Shown here: positions 45,263-53,312 of the stretch, one piece after another
Numbering within the stretch: position 1 is the first letter of the stretch
Layout: every line of letters begins with the position of its first letter
Assembly: GCF_000513195.1 (NCBI RefSeq)
Contig: NZ_CBVI010000048.1
Span: 46,041-110,040, forward strand
DNA length: 64,000 bases
Origin: Bacteroides timonensis
GTDB lineage: Bacteria > Bacteroidota > Bacteroidia > Bacteroidales > Bacteroidaceae
Direction: 5' to 3'
The notes under the pieces: model-generated
Database searches by the model: none
What the model was told of the DNA's origin: nothing
What the model saw: only the letters and a program-made list of their open reading frames with translations
Position numbers and translations under genes: made by a program

Positions 45263-45303
45263 TGCGCTTTAATTTTTTTAATTTTGAACTTAGTGTTTTT
45301 TCA

Positions 45304-45343
45304 TTGTCAACTGTCAATTGTCAATTGTCAATTGTCAATTGTT
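45304..45343. repeat. GTCAATT heptamer array
   Basis: TTGTCAACT is followed by four GTCAATT heptamers in tandem (to about 45341). The same CAATTGTCAATT motif forms the arms of the palindrome inside the FAD oxidoreductase gene at 32230-32283. Confidence 0.75.
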
Positions 45344-45378
45344 CTGTCAACTGTTTAGCGGGTGTTTATGTCGGGCAT

Positions 45379-45422
45379 AAAAAAGAGAAGATGTCACTTT
45401 TTTGAAAAAGCGGCATCTTCTC
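45379..45422 (-). terminator. Terminator on the minus strand
   Basis: GAGAAGATG (45385-45393) pairs perfectly with CATCTTCTC (45414-45422). Read on the minus strand the stem is followed by six U (complement of 45379-45384). It lies 70 bases after the stop of the 45492 gene and separates it from the DUF2693-like gene. Confidence 0.75.
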
Positions 45423-45491
45423 ATTTGCGGGGCTTAATCTTTGCTAAAGCGTGGGCAAAGATATAGCGGATTACAGGTAGGATATAACTAT

Positions 45492-45779
45492 TTAATTATT
45501 GTCATTTAATTTCTTTGTTTTCCCGTTTGCTTTTATCCTTTTTTCTCTTGCTTTATGGGGGTATTCACTTCTCCATATTTCTCCTAATTCTTCTTCTATT
45601 GTTTTAGCTGATAATGGTTTATGTTGTCTGGATAGGAAAATGTGACCTTTTGCTGCCCAGTCAGCCAATGCTTTTATGGATATCTCGTTTATATTACCGA
45701 AGTATCCCTTCTCTCTCCAATCGAGTAACCCTTTCATTCCCTTTTCCCGATCCTCAAACCGTATTCCTTCCACCGCCAT
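45492..45779 (-). CDS. Unrecognised small protein, likely 3' part of a frameshifted gene
   Basis: 95 codons from an internal ATG (MAVEGIRFEDREKG...), rich in Lys/Glu, no family recognised. The same frame stays open upstream (KAKKSVTNNTVSETKTKPGHPIS) to a TGA near 45873 but has no start there. A short frame beginning at 45895 (MEQKKKAESLEKKG) runs in the -1-compatible phase and meets it at A AAA AAG (45863-45857). A one-base gain in the seven-A run, or a -1 ribosomal slip, would join both into about 133 residues. Confidence 0.5.
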   Translation of the reverse strand: MAVEGIRFEDREKGMKGLLDWREKGYFGNINEISIKALADWAAKGHIFLSRQHKPLSAKTIEEELGEIWRSEYPHKAREKRIKANGKTKKLNDNN

Positions 45780-45829
45780 GCTTATAGGGTGTCCCGGTTT
45801 AGTCTTAGTCTCTGATACAGTGTTGTTTG

Positions 45830-45895
45830 TTACTGATTTTTTTGCCTTTTCCGACCCTTTTTTTCCAGGCTTTCAGCCTTTTTCTTTTGTTCCAT
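45830..45895 (-). CDS. Short 5' frame ahead of the frameshift
   Basis: ATG at 45895, 21 codons (MEQKKKAESLEKKGRKRQKN) to TAA. It overlaps the region where the 45492 frame is open in another phase. The heptamer A AAA AAG at codons 11-13 is a classical bacterial slippery sequence; I see no strong stimulatory hairpin just after it. Taken alone it is probably only the beginning of the larger gene. Confidence 0.4.
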   Translation of the reverse strand: MEQKKKAESLEKKGRKRQKNQ

Positions 45896-46076
45896 TTTTC
45901 TTTCTTTTAGTGAATTATTTAAATACATATAAAATGTAAAAAAAATGGCAAAAGTATAGCGTTCTTCTTGAAAATGGAAGAGGTTGATAGGAAAAGTTCA
46001 TTTGAAAGTGCTGTAAAAAGGCGTATTTAATTGATATACAGGTGTCTGATGGGTGAAGTGAGGGGTGTTTAAAAAA

Positions 46077-46283
46077 CGTTCGTTTAATGGGCACAAAGAT
46101 AATGGGTATTTTTTGAACTTGCAAGATGTTTAATAAAAATATTTTCAAGTAAGCTCTTGTTTTAGGTTAAACGATTAATAATCAATGCAACACTTTTGAA
46201 AATAAATATATTTAATATCCTTTCATTTTTGTCTTTTTTAAATCGCTTATTTTTCTCAAATATTTACGTCCATTAAACGAACG
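46077..46283. promoter_or_regulatory. Invertible capsule-promoter segment (inverted repeats)
   Basis: CGTTCGTTTAATGG at 46077-46090 and its exact inverse CCATTAAACGAACG at 46270-46283, with extra partial matches just inside, bound a 207-base segment upstream of upxY. This is the layout of the phase-variable capsule promoters of Bacteroides, flipped by serine or tyrosine recombinases such as Mpi. No recombinase is in the window. The promoter inside now faces left. Confidence 0.85.
46094..46124 (-). promoter_or_regulatory. Capsule promoter, currently in OFF orientation
   Basis: On the minus strand: TTG (46124-46122), 20-base spacer, TATCTTTG (46101-46094), a full match to the Bacteroides vegetative promoter. 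It reads toward lower coordinates, away from upxY. I found no TAnnTTTG box on the plus strand within the segment. Inversion would place it about 20 bases before the right repeat, reading into upxY. Confidence 0.8.
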
Positions 46284-46486
46284 ATTAAAAGATATTTTAT
46301 CTCTTTAAGTCTTTAGTTTATAGCTTTTTACCTTCAAGGTAATGAACTGCAATAAAAAATTAGTTGACAAGAGGAACGCAAAGCTTGTCATATCTTACAT
46401 AAAGCGTTCGCAAGTGATTGAAACTCAAGTGTATGCGAGGGTCTCAAAGCCCCGAGAGAACACCCTTTTCTGAAATAATCCCTGAA

Positions 46487-47023
46487 ATGGAAGCGGATAA
46501 AGAGAGTGAAATATGGTATGCTATGCGTGCCACCTACCGTAGAGAGCCTGATGCTATGCGTCTTCTTGAAAAAGAGAAAATGGGCTGTTTCGTCCCTATG
46601 CAATACAAGGTAAGCATAAGGAAAGGTAGAAAAGTTCGAGCCCTGGTTCCTGTTGTCCACAATCTGCTTTTTGTCCATGCCCGTCCTTCGGATGTGAAGC
46701 GTGTGAAGTCCCAAGTCAGTTACCTGCAATACATCACCGATACCCGCAGTGGACGGAAGATAATCATCCCCGACAGTGAGATGCAACGTTTCATCGCCGT
46801 AGCGGGTACCTATAATGACCACCTCCTGTATTTCCAGCCCGATGAGCTGAATCTGTCTAAAGGCACGAAAGTCCGTGTCATCGGCGGTGACTTTGCGGGA
46901 CAGGAGGGTATTTTCCTGAAAGTGAAGGGTGCCCGCGACCGCCGTGTGGTTGTCGAGATACAAGGCGTCATTGCCGTAGCCATGGCCACCATTCATCCGG
47001 ACCTGATCGAAGTCATCAAGTAA
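46487..47023 (+). CDS. upxY: UpxY-family capsule transcription antiterminator
   Basis: A NusG-like protein. From the ATG at 46487 it has 178 residues, close to known UpxY; ATG 46433 and TTG 46418 would add 18-23 residues of no known pattern. The NGN domain opens with EIWYAMRATYRRE and LEKEKMGCFVPMQYKV, and the C-terminal KOW region is KGTKVRVIGGDFAGQEGIFL. It binds the leader of its own capsule operon and prevents premature termination. First gene of the locus, followed by upxZ. Confidence 0.95.
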   Translation: MEADKESEIWYAMRATYRREPDAMRLLEKEKMGCFVPMQYKVSIRKGRKVRALVPVVHNLLFVHARPSDVKRVKSQVSYLQYITDTRSGRKIIIPDSEMQRFIAVAGTYNDHLLYFQPDELNLSKGTKVRVIGGDFAGQEGIFLKVKGARDRRVVVEIQGVIAVAMATIHPDLIEVIK

Positions 47024-47060
47024 TTGGCTGTTGATAATCAATGATTGATCGTTGACGGTT

Positions 47061-47087
47061 GATAAATCATAAATCTGAAATCATAAA
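47061..47087. repeat. ATAAATC heptamers between upxY and upxZ
   Basis: GATAAATC ATAAATC TGAAATC ATAAAT just ahead of the upxZ start, the same heptamer type as in the thrA-apgM gap. Only one arm is recognisable. Confidence 0.5.
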
Positions 47088-47098
47088 TAAAAATAACT

Positions 47099-47587
47099 AT
47101 GTCTCTTTCTGAAGAAACAGCTGCCCTTCAGCGTGCAGCACATGAGCTGATGTATTTGGGTGTTGACGGGAGTCCCATCTATAGCGATGACCTTTCCCGT
47201 CGTAACAGTGAAGTTTATCGCCTGACTACTGCCTTGTATGATTCCGATACTAAGGGGAGGACGGTCGAAGAGCAGGCGAATGTCTGTCTTGCACTGCTGA
47301 TGGGTTATAGTGCTTCATTTATCGACCATGGTGAGAAGCAGAAACACGTTCAGGAAGTTTTAGATCGTTGTTGGGACATCCTTGAGGTTCTTCCCGCTTC
47401 ATTATTGAAACTTCGTCTGCTTACCGCCTGCTATGGTGAAGTATTTGACGAACCTTTGGCTGACGAAGGCCGTGCAATCATCGCTTCTTGGGATTCATCA
47501 TCGCTCACAACAGAACAGCAGGAAGCTATTGCCGAGTTTCTGAATGTGATTGATAATCCTTATCCTTGGGAAGAAGTGAAAGATTAG
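47099..47587 (+). CDS. upxZ: UpxZ-family inhibitor of heterologous UpxY
   Basis: 162 residues starting MSLSEETAALQRAAHELMYL, with DDLSRRNSEVYRLTTALYD, the expected length and pattern of UpxZ. In B. fragilis UpxZ proteins block the UpxY antiterminators of other capsule loci, so that one polysaccharide dominates. Position directly after upxY is diagnostic. Confidence 0.92.
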   Translation: MSLSEETAALQRAAHELMYLGVDGSPIYSDDLSRRNSEVYRLTTALYDSDTKGRTVEEQANVCLALLMGYSASFIDHGEKQKHVQEVLDRCWDILEVLPASLLKLRLLTACYGEVFDEPLADEGRAIIASWDSSSLTTEQQEAIAEFLNVIDNPYPWEEVKD

Positions 47588-47599
47588 TCAGTGCATAGC

Positions 47600-47788
47600 A
47601 TGTGTGAAAGCGAATACAAACAGCTTCTTCTTCTTTTCGCGAACTTCATTAAAAATAATCCCCCGATGCTTCGTGCTTTACAATCCAAGGACTGGGTTAC
47701 GTTTGCTAAATGCTATAATGGTCTGGGGTATGTGCAGAACAGGTATAATGTGAAGTTGGAAGTGGCTTATCGGAAATTTGAAGGGTGA
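47600..47788 (+). pseudogene. Truncated N-acetylmuramidase (DUF3380) C-terminal fragment
   Basis: 62 codons from ATG 47600. LLLLFANFIKNNPPMLRAL, SKDWVTFAKCYNGLGYVQN and KLEVAYRKFEG match the C-terminal end of the phage-type N-acetylmuramidase family (F..FI..NP.L..AL...DW..FA..YNG..Y..N.Y..KL..AY). The catalytic Glu region is missing, so it is probably a remnant retained behind upxZ; a small independent role cannot be excluded. Confidence 0.6.
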
Positions 47789-47858
47789 ATCTTCTTGGAG
47801 ATACTTAATCGTTCTCCCATTAGACTGCTAGCTTATTTTGTTTTAAGAGGCATAGAAC

Positions 47859-49319
47859 GTGAATAGTAATTCAAACGAAAGAAAAGGATATCGAACAGCT
47901 TTTAAAGCTACTAGCCTATTTGGTGGTGTTCAGGTAGTTACTATCCTTATCGGTATTTTAAAGTCAAAACTTGTTGCTGTTTGGTTAGGGGCAACCGGAT
48001 TTGGCATAATGGGATTGTTTAATACTTCTATTAGTTTAATCTCATCTATTACTAACTTAGGTTTGCAAAGTAGCGCAGTCAGAGAAATAGCAACTGTCAG
48101 TGCTGATAGTGATATATTGAAGTTTTCTCGCTTAATTAAAGCTATTAGTCGTTGGGTCTGGTTTACCGGATTATTCGGTGCTTTAGTTACTATTTGTTTA
48201 AGCCCTTGGCTTAGCCGCCTGATTTTTAATTCAGATAAATTTGTTCTTTCTTTTGCTTTACTGGCTGTTGTAGTTTTTTTTACCGGATTATACTCGAACC
48301 ATTATGCTTTGCTGCAAGGAACAAGGAAGCTTAAATTCATGGCATTGGCCAATGTCTATGGAGCTCTTATCGGCTTTCTTTGTTCAGTGCCAATGTTTTA
48401 TTTTTTTAGAGAAAGTGGTATAGCGTATGCTTTAATATCGTCAGCTTTATCTATAACTTTAGTCAGCTATCTCTATGCAAGGAAAATAAAGACAGTTAAA
48501 GTCAATCAAACCATTAAAGAATCATTTATAATAGGTTTGCCAACGGTAAAGTTGGGCTTTATGATGGCTTTAAGTAATATCTCTGTTTTTTTTGTGCAAT
48601 TTATAGTCAAAACATTTATAACACAATATGGTAGCCTGGCGGATGCAGGTTTATACGAAGCAAGTTGGGCGATAAACGCTCAATATTTAGGTTTAGTCTT
48701 TACGGCAATGTCAAAGGATTATTATCCTCGTCTATCTCAAGTGTCTGATGATAATCAGAAGATGATGAGTGCTGTTAATCAGCAAGGTGAGATTGCAGTC
48801 TTGATACTGGCACCTATGATTATTGCTATGGTTGTGTTTCTGCCTTTTGTTATCAATCTGTTATATTCTAGCGATTTTATGGATATTGTTCCAATGACTA
48901 AATGGCTGTTGGTCGGTTCCATGTTGAAAGCCGGTTCTTGGGCTATTTCTTTTGTCTTTTTGGCTAAGGGGGCTGGTAAGGTCTATTTATTTAATGAATT
49001 AGGTATCAAATGCATAACTTTACCTTCCTATTTGTTGGGTTATACTTTTGGTGGATTATTAGGTATAGGCTATGCCTTTGTTTTTTGCTATTTTAGTTAT
49101 TTTATTTGGGTTGCTTTTGTTGCTTTTAAGCGATATAAGATAAATTATTCTTCTACTTTTTTTAAGGTGCTTCTAATCACATGTTTCTTCTTATGTTTTT
49201 ATGCTGTATCTGAATCGTTTTTTTTAACAGTGCTCTTACGGTATCTGATTGGCTGTATTGTGATTCTCATTGTTTGTATTTATTCTTTTTTTGAATTAAA
49301 AAAACGTTTAATAAATTGA
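47859..49319 (+). CDS. wzx: Wzx-type polysaccharide flippase
   Basis: 486 residues, about 12-14 hydrophobic segments, starting at GTG 47859. N-terminal KATSLFGGVQVVTILIGILK and KLVAVWLGATGFGIMGLFNT match the O-antigen translocase branch of the MATE/polysaccharide-transport superfamily. It moves lipid-linked repeat units across the inner membrane for the Wzy pathway. Here begins the AT-rich serotype-specific part of the locus. Confidence 0.92.
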   Translation: MNSNSNERKGYRTAFKATSLFGGVQVVTILIGILKSKLVAVWLGATGFGIMGLFNTSISLISSITNLGLQSSAVREIATVSADSDILKFSRLIKAISRWVWFTGLFGALVTICLSPWLSRLIFNSDKFVLSFALLAVVVFFTGLYSNHYALLQGTRKLKFMALANVYGALIGFLCSVPMFYFFRESGIAYALISSALSITLVSYLYARKIKTVKVNQTIKESFIIGLPTVKLGFMMALSNISVFFVQFIVKTFITQYGSLADAGLYEASWAINAQYLGLVFTAMSKDYYPRLSQVSDDNQKMMSAVNQQGEIAVLILAPMIIAMVVFLPFVINLLYSSDFMDIVPMTKWLLVGSMLKAGSWAISFVFLAKGAGKVYLFNELGIKCITLPSYLLGYTFGGLLGIGYAFVFCYFSYFIWVAFVAFKRYKINYSSTFFKVLLITCFFLCFYAVSESFFLTVLLRYLIGCIVILIVCIYSFFELKKRLIN

Positions 49320-49321
49320 GT

Positions 49322-49726
49322 ATGGATATTCGGAATAGTCAAATAATTGATTTACCTAAGATTTTGGATAAACGAGGTAATCTTTCTATCATTGAGCAAT
49401 ATAAAAACATACCTTTTAAGATTGTTCGTACTTATTGGATATATGATGTACCGGGCGGTGAAAAACGAGGTGGTCATGCTTATAGAGAAAATGAAGAATT
49501 TATTGTTGCTTTATCCGGTAGTTTTGATGTAGTATTGGATGACGGGAAAAACAAAGAGATCTTTTCTTTGAATCGTTCTTATTATGGGCTATATATTCCT
49601 GGAGGTCTATGGCGTGAGATGAATAATTTCTCTACAAACTCTTTGGCTTTAGTTCTGGCCTCTACTCCTTATAATGCAGAAGATTATATTTACGATTATC
49701 AAACATTTTTATCCTTTAATAAATGA
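49322..49726 (+). CDS. FdtA-like cupin, divergent copy
   Basis: 134 residues from ATG 49322. It matches sugar 3,4-ketoisomerases (FdtA/QdtA, WxcM C-terminal family): PKILDKRGNLSIIEQYKNIP, YDVPGGEKRGGHAY, LDDGKN, GGLWREM. In the metal or catalytic HAH motif, conserved in the second copy (HAHKECHQF at 50771-51196), this one reads HAYRENEEF, so the second His is Tyr. It may have different chemistry or only a structural role. It follows wzx and overlaps the acyltransferase start by 4 bases. Confidence 0.8.
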   Translation: MDIRNSQIIDLPKILDKRGNLSIIEQYKNIPFKIVRTYWIYDVPGGEKRGGHAYRENEEFIVALSGSFDVVLDDGKNKEIFSLNRSYYGLYIPGGLWREMNNFSTNSLALVLASTPYNAEDYIYDYQTFLSFNK

Positions 49727-50550
49727 TATCTTCTCTTCAATCATGGCGTTTTATTTTTGCCATAATGATTTTTTTGCATCATTTTCCGGTAGATGGTACA
49801 GGATTGTTTAAGGCAGGAGGTTCTTGCGGTGTTTCCTTCTTTATAATACTAAGTGGTTTTGTAATGTCGGCAGGTTACGGGAATAGGTGTCGGCAACGAT
49901 CATTTATTTATTGGGACTTTCTCGAAAAACGTTTGGTTCGCCTTTATCCATTACATTTGTTATGTTTGATATTGTTTGTTTTTATTCGCTTATTTTCATC
50001 CCATGCTCCGGAGTGGGGGGCATTGATTCCTAATTTATTGTTGGTTCAAAGTTGGATACCGGATTCTGAATATTACTTTTCTGGGAATGCTGTATCATGG
50101 TGTCTTGCTGATATGCTTTTCTTTTATGTCAGTTTCCCTCTGTTGATTCGTTTTGTATTTATATGTAAAAAGAGACTGTGTCTTTTCCTTTTTGGAGTGT
50201 TTCTTTTATATTTTACCGCTCTATATTTCACACCGGCAGGAAAAGTTCATGCTTTTTTCTATATATTTCCTTTAAGTCGCTTAGTTGATTTTATTATAGG
50301 CATGTTGTTATATCATGTACATCAATATGTGGATCAAATAGCATGGATTAATAAGTTAAAACGCTTATCATATACCAAAAAAACGTTGATAGAATGTATG
50401 CCTATTGTATTGCTTATATTGGCATTACTGTTTTTTCCATTGATTGACCCAAAGATTTATGTAGCTTGTTATTATTGGTTTCCAATGAGTTTTTTAATAC
50501 TTTTATTTGCTATATTTAACAAAAATGGGGGGGGATTACATGCTTGTTAA
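49723..50550 (+). CDS. Acyltransferase 3, N-terminal part (frame broken at G8)
   Basis: 275 codons of a multi-span O-acyltransferase: LQSWRFIFAIMIFLHHF, then SCGVSFFIILSGFVMSAGYG and EKRLVRLYPLHLLC, hallmarks of acyltransferase family 3, which decorates sugars with acetyl or similar groups. The frame ends at TAA after KNGGGLHAC, just past eight G (50527-50534). The remaining C-terminal spans are in another phase at 50544-50774. Nine G would join them. See that entry and the findings. Confidence 0.85.
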   Translation: MISSLQSWRFIFAIMIFLHHFPVDGTGLFKAGGSCGVSFFIILSGFVMSAGYGNRCRQRSFIYWDFLEKRLVRLYPLHLLCLILFVFIRLFSSHAPEWGALIPNLLLVQSWIPDSEYYFSGNAVSWCLADMLFFYVSFPLLIRFVFICKKRLCLFLFGVFLLYFTALYFTPAGKVHAFFYIFPLSRLVDFIIGMLLYHVHQYVDQIAWINKLKRLSYTKKTLIECMPIVLLILALLFFPLIDPKIYVACYYWFPMSFLILLFAIFNKNGGGLHAC

Positions 50551-50774
50551 CAAATAAAGCTATGCTCTATTTGGGTAGCGTCAGTTTTAGTTTTTATATG
50601 TTGCATCAACTGATTATAAATACTTCTAATGCATTGCTATCTCAACTTGGCATAACCATATTGTGGGAATATAAATTGCCTTTATATTTACTGTTTGCAT
50701 TAATAGCAAGCATCTTAATATCTAAATATTATGAGCAACCTATTGTTTCCTTTTACAAAAAGAAAGTAAAATGA
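50544..50774 (+). CDS. Acyltransferase 3, C-terminal part after the frameshift
   Basis: 76 codons (TTG 50544 or ATG 50562): NKAMLYLGSVSFSFYMLHQL is the typical last section of acyltransferase 3 proteins, with two further spans. It has no sensible start of its own and continues the 49723 gene in the +1-base phase. It overlaps the next ATG (50771) by 4 bases, so if the frame is restored the gene is coupled to fdtA. Confidence 0.8.
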   Translation: MLTNKAMLYLGSVSFSFYMLHQLIINTSNALLSQLGITILWEYKLPLYLLFALIASILISKYYEQPIVSFYKKKVK

Positions 50775-51196
50775 AGAAACCTACTGTTTATGACTGTTCT
50801 ATAATTGAACTTCCTAAGATTGAAAATCGTGCCGGTAACATAACTCCTATTCATGGGCAGTTAAATATTCCTTTTGATATAGCGCGAGTTTTTTATTCTT
50901 ATGATATTCCTGGAGGGGAAGCTCGCGGTGCTCATGCACATAAAGAATGTCATCAGTTCTTGGTAGCTGCTAGTGGCAGTTATGAAGTGGTATTAGATGA
51001 TGGAGTGAATAAGCGTACGGTATTGTTGAATCGTCCTTTTTATGGATTGCATGTTCCTCCTGGTATTTGGGCCGCCGAGCAAGGATTCTCATCAGGATCT
51101 ATCTGCCTTGTTTTGGCTTCCCATGGTTATGATGAAGCGGATTATATGCGTGATTATAATGAATTTATAACAAATAAAGAAAATGGAAGCAAGTAA
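50771..51196 (+). CDS. fdtA: FdtA-type dTDP-4-keto-6-deoxyglucose 3,4-ketoisomerase
   Basis: 141 residues; cupin fold with RGAHAHKECHQFLVAASGSY, LDDGVNKRTVLLN and GLHVPPGIWAAE, all conserved with characterised FdtA. It makes the 3-keto sugar that a DegT aminotransferase then converts to dTDP-Fuc3N or a relative; such an aminotransferase lies at 53974-55077. The dTDP sugar source (RmlA/RmlB) is not in the window. It overlaps the MaoC gene by 14 bases. Confidence 0.9.
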   Translation: MKKPTVYDCSIIELPKIENRAGNITPIHGQLNIPFDIARVFYSYDIPGGEARGAHAHKECHQFLVAASGSYEVVLDDGVNKRTVLLNRPFYGLHVPPGIWAAEQGFSSGSICLVLASHGYDEADYMRDYNEFITNKENGSK

Positions 51197-51641
51197 ACTA
51201 GGGTTGTATTTTGAAGAATTTGAAGTTGGTGGAAAAATTCAGCATTCATTGTCTAAGACGATATTTGAAAGCGACAATAATTTCTTTAGTTTATTGACAA
51301 TGAATCATCACCCCGTTCATACTAATATTGACTATGCCTCAAAAAATCAGCATGGAAGAATTTTGGTAGTGGGTACTTTGGTTTTTTCGTTGGTAGTTGG
51401 GATGACAGTACCCGATATCAGTGGTAAGGCTATAGCTAATCTTGGTTATGAGGGAATAAAACATTTAGCACCAGTTTTTATTGGGGACACTCTTTATGCG
51501 GAAACGACAATTCTTTCTAAGCGCGAATCTCAGTCTAAAAATGATAGAGGGATTGTATATGTTGAAACTATCGGACGTAACCAACGAGACGAAGAAGTGA
51601 TAAGTTTTTGTCGTAATGTTTTGGTGAAAAAAGGAGGTTAA
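51183..51641 (+). CDS. MaoC-like acyl dehydratase/hydratase
   Basis: 152 residues of a single hot-dog fold. The hydratase-2 motif appears around NHHPVHTNIDYASKNQHGRI with the Asp/His pair, then GTLVFSLVVGM. Closest in type to mesaconyl- or enoyl-CoA hydratases. Unusual inside a capsule locus; followed 1 base later by a CitE-like lyase, so the pair probably handles one acyl-CoA. Confidence 0.85.
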   Translation: MEASKLGLYFEEFEVGGKIQHSLSKTIFESDNNFFSLLTMNHHPVHTNIDYASKNQHGRILVVGTLVFSLVVGMTVPDISGKAIANLGYEGIKHLAPVFIGDTLYAETTILSKRESQSKNDRGIVYVETIGRNQRDEEVISFCRNVLVKKGG

Positions 51642-51642
51642 T

Positions 51643-52524
51643 ATGGAACATTTATTTCGAAGTTTAATGTTTGTGCCTGCTCATAATGAGAGGTTGTTGA
51701 ATAGTGCGTCTCGAAGCGATGCGGATGTTCTTTTACTTGATATAGAGGATTCGGTTCCAAGTATTGATAAACAATCAGCCAGAGATAATATTATTCACTA
51801 TATTGGGAATGGTATATTTAAGGGACGGGCAGTCTATCCGAGAATAAATGACCGTGAAAGCGGCGAATTGCTGAAAGATATCTATCAATTGACTATCCCC
51901 GGTATAACAGGTTTTATGTATCCTAAATCAATGAAAGGTGAGGATGTTTATTTTATCGGAAAGTTATTAGAAACAGTTGAATATGAAAAAGGATATACGA
52001 TAGGTACGTTTAAATTGATTCCTCTGATAGAAACGGCTGGTGCTGTAATGAATATAAAAGATATCTGTACGGCATGCAATAGAATTGTTGCTGTTGCTTT
52101 TGGATGTGAAGACTATGTAACAAATTTGCATGGTGAACATGATTTAGAAGGTGATAGCATTTTCGTGGCTCGCTCGCTAATAGCATTGAGTGCACGTGCA
52201 TGTGGAATTTATCCTATTGATACAGTCCATATAAGGGTTCATGATTTAGATGATTTAGAGACAAATTTGGTTCTTTCCAAAAAAATGGGATTTGAAGGTA
52301 TGCTTGTATTGAACCCCAAAGAATTACCCTTAGTGCATAAATATTATTCGCCTACCGATGAAGAAATTGAATGGGCTACAGAAATGATAGTTTTATCTAA
52401 TGAAGCTACCCGCGATGGTAAGGGAGTAGCTGTAAAAGACAATAAGTTTATAGGTCCTCCAATGGTCAAAATGGCCAATAGCATCTTGCGGAAGAGTGAA
52501 TTGATACGAAATACTGGTAAATAA
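51643..52524 (+). CDS. HpcH/HpaI-CitE family lyase
   Basis: 293 residues of the TIM-barrel CitE-like group: RSLMFVPAHNERLLNSASR, DVLLLDIEDSVP (metal Asp/Glu), RINDRES, LIPLIETAGAV (catalytic Glu) and FGCEDYV. Relatives cleave or form citramalyl-, malyl- or beta-methylmalyl-CoA. With the MaoC gene this recalls the mesaconyl-CoA hydratase plus methylmalyl-CoA lyase pair. Its stop overlaps the next ATG by one base. The product is probably an acyl donor for capsule decoration (inference). Confidence 0.85.
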   Translation: MEHLFRSLMFVPAHNERLLNSASRSDADVLLLDIEDSVPSIDKQSARDNIIHYIGNGIFKGRAVYPRINDRESGELLKDIYQLTIPGITGFMYPKSMKGEDVYFIGKLLETVEYEKGYTIGTFKLIPLIETAGAVMNIKDICTACNRIVAVAFGCEDYVTNLHGEHDLEGDSIFVARSLIALSARACGIYPIDTVHIRVHDLDDLETNLVLSKKMGFEGMLVLNPKELPLVHKYYSPTDEEIEWATEMIVLSNEATRDGKGVAVKDNKFIGPPMVKMANSILRKSELIRNTGK

Positions 52525-53312
52525 TGAATAATATGATTAATGAGAAGGATTTGTCTGAAGAATATCGCTGCCATTTTGAGCATCAATGTGCTTTGATGAA
52601 AGATAATTTTGAGAGAAGAAGAATCAATTTTCACCCTTGTTTTTCTCATGGCGAGATTTCCTCTTTCATAACTCGGTTTATCGATGACAGAAAACTAAAG
52701 AAAATAGCATTTTCTGATAGTGTGTCACTGCATCAATGTGGCATATATTCTACGGTAGAGCAAAATTTTTCTTCTTCGGATTATGATATTATTAATCCTT
52801 TTAAAAGGACTGACGATGGTAAATATAAAGTTTTTGAAGATCAACCATTAGGGGAAAAACTGGATTTACCGAGAGAAGAATATTATCGTAGGATGGCATT
52901 GGTTGTTGAGCAGATGAGACAAACACTATTATCGGATGTTCTTATTATAGGTGCCAATGCAATTACACTGAAAGGTGAGATTGTATCAATAGATGGAAGT
53001 GGAAATCGTGTTGCAGGAATGATGTTCGGGCCTAAGCATGTGATTGTTATTGTAGGAATGAATAAGATATGTTTAGATTTGGATGAAGCCTTGAAGCGAA
53101 TTAGAAATATAGCGGCTCCACTGAACTATATAAGGCATAATTTGAAGCATCATAATAGATATAATGAGCTACCTTGTGTACAAAGAGGGAAATGTTTTGA
53201 TTGTTCACATCCTAGGAGTGCGTGCAGAAAGATTGCTATAATGCGTGGTGAAGTAGAATTTAATTCTGATAGGACACATTTATTGGTAGTAAATGAAAAT
53301 TTGGGATTATGA
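52524..53312 (+). CDS. LUD-domain (LutC/YkgG-type, DUF162) protein
   Basis: 262 residues. FSDSVSLHQCGI, DVLIIGANAITLKGEIVSID, GMMFGPKHVIVIVGMNKIC and RIRNIAAPLNYIRH match the LUD domain, whose C-terminal CxxC...C cluster is also seen (CVQRGKCFDCSHPRSACR). LUD proteins take part in lactate or related hydroxyacid oxidation with iron-sulfur partners, but no partner is encoded here. Its role in capsule synthesis is unknown; context suggests handling of a hydroxyacid for the MaoC/CitE step. Confidence 0.8.
   Translation: MNNMINEKDLSEEYRCHFEHQCALMKDNFERRRINFHPCFSHGEISSFITRFIDDRKLKKIAFSDSVSLHQCGIYSTVEQNFSSSDYDIINPFKRTDDGKYKVFEDQPLGEKLDLPREEYYRRMALVVEQMRQTLLSDVLIIGANAITLKGEIVSIDGSGNRVAGMMFGPKHVIVIVGMNKICLDLDEALKRIRNIAAPLNYIRHNLKHHNRYNELPCVQRGKCFDCSHPRSACRKIAIMRGEVEFNSDRTHLLVVNENLGL

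Larger units (their letters stand above)
45896..46486. other. Intergenic region upstream of the capsule locus
   Basis: About 590 AT-rich bases. It contains the invertible segment 46077-46283 with an outward minus-strand promoter, and a roughly 200-base leader before upxY (46284-46486) on which the UpxY antiterminator is expected to act. Apart from alternative upxY starts (TTG 46418, ATG 46433) no gene is seen. Confidence 0.75.
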
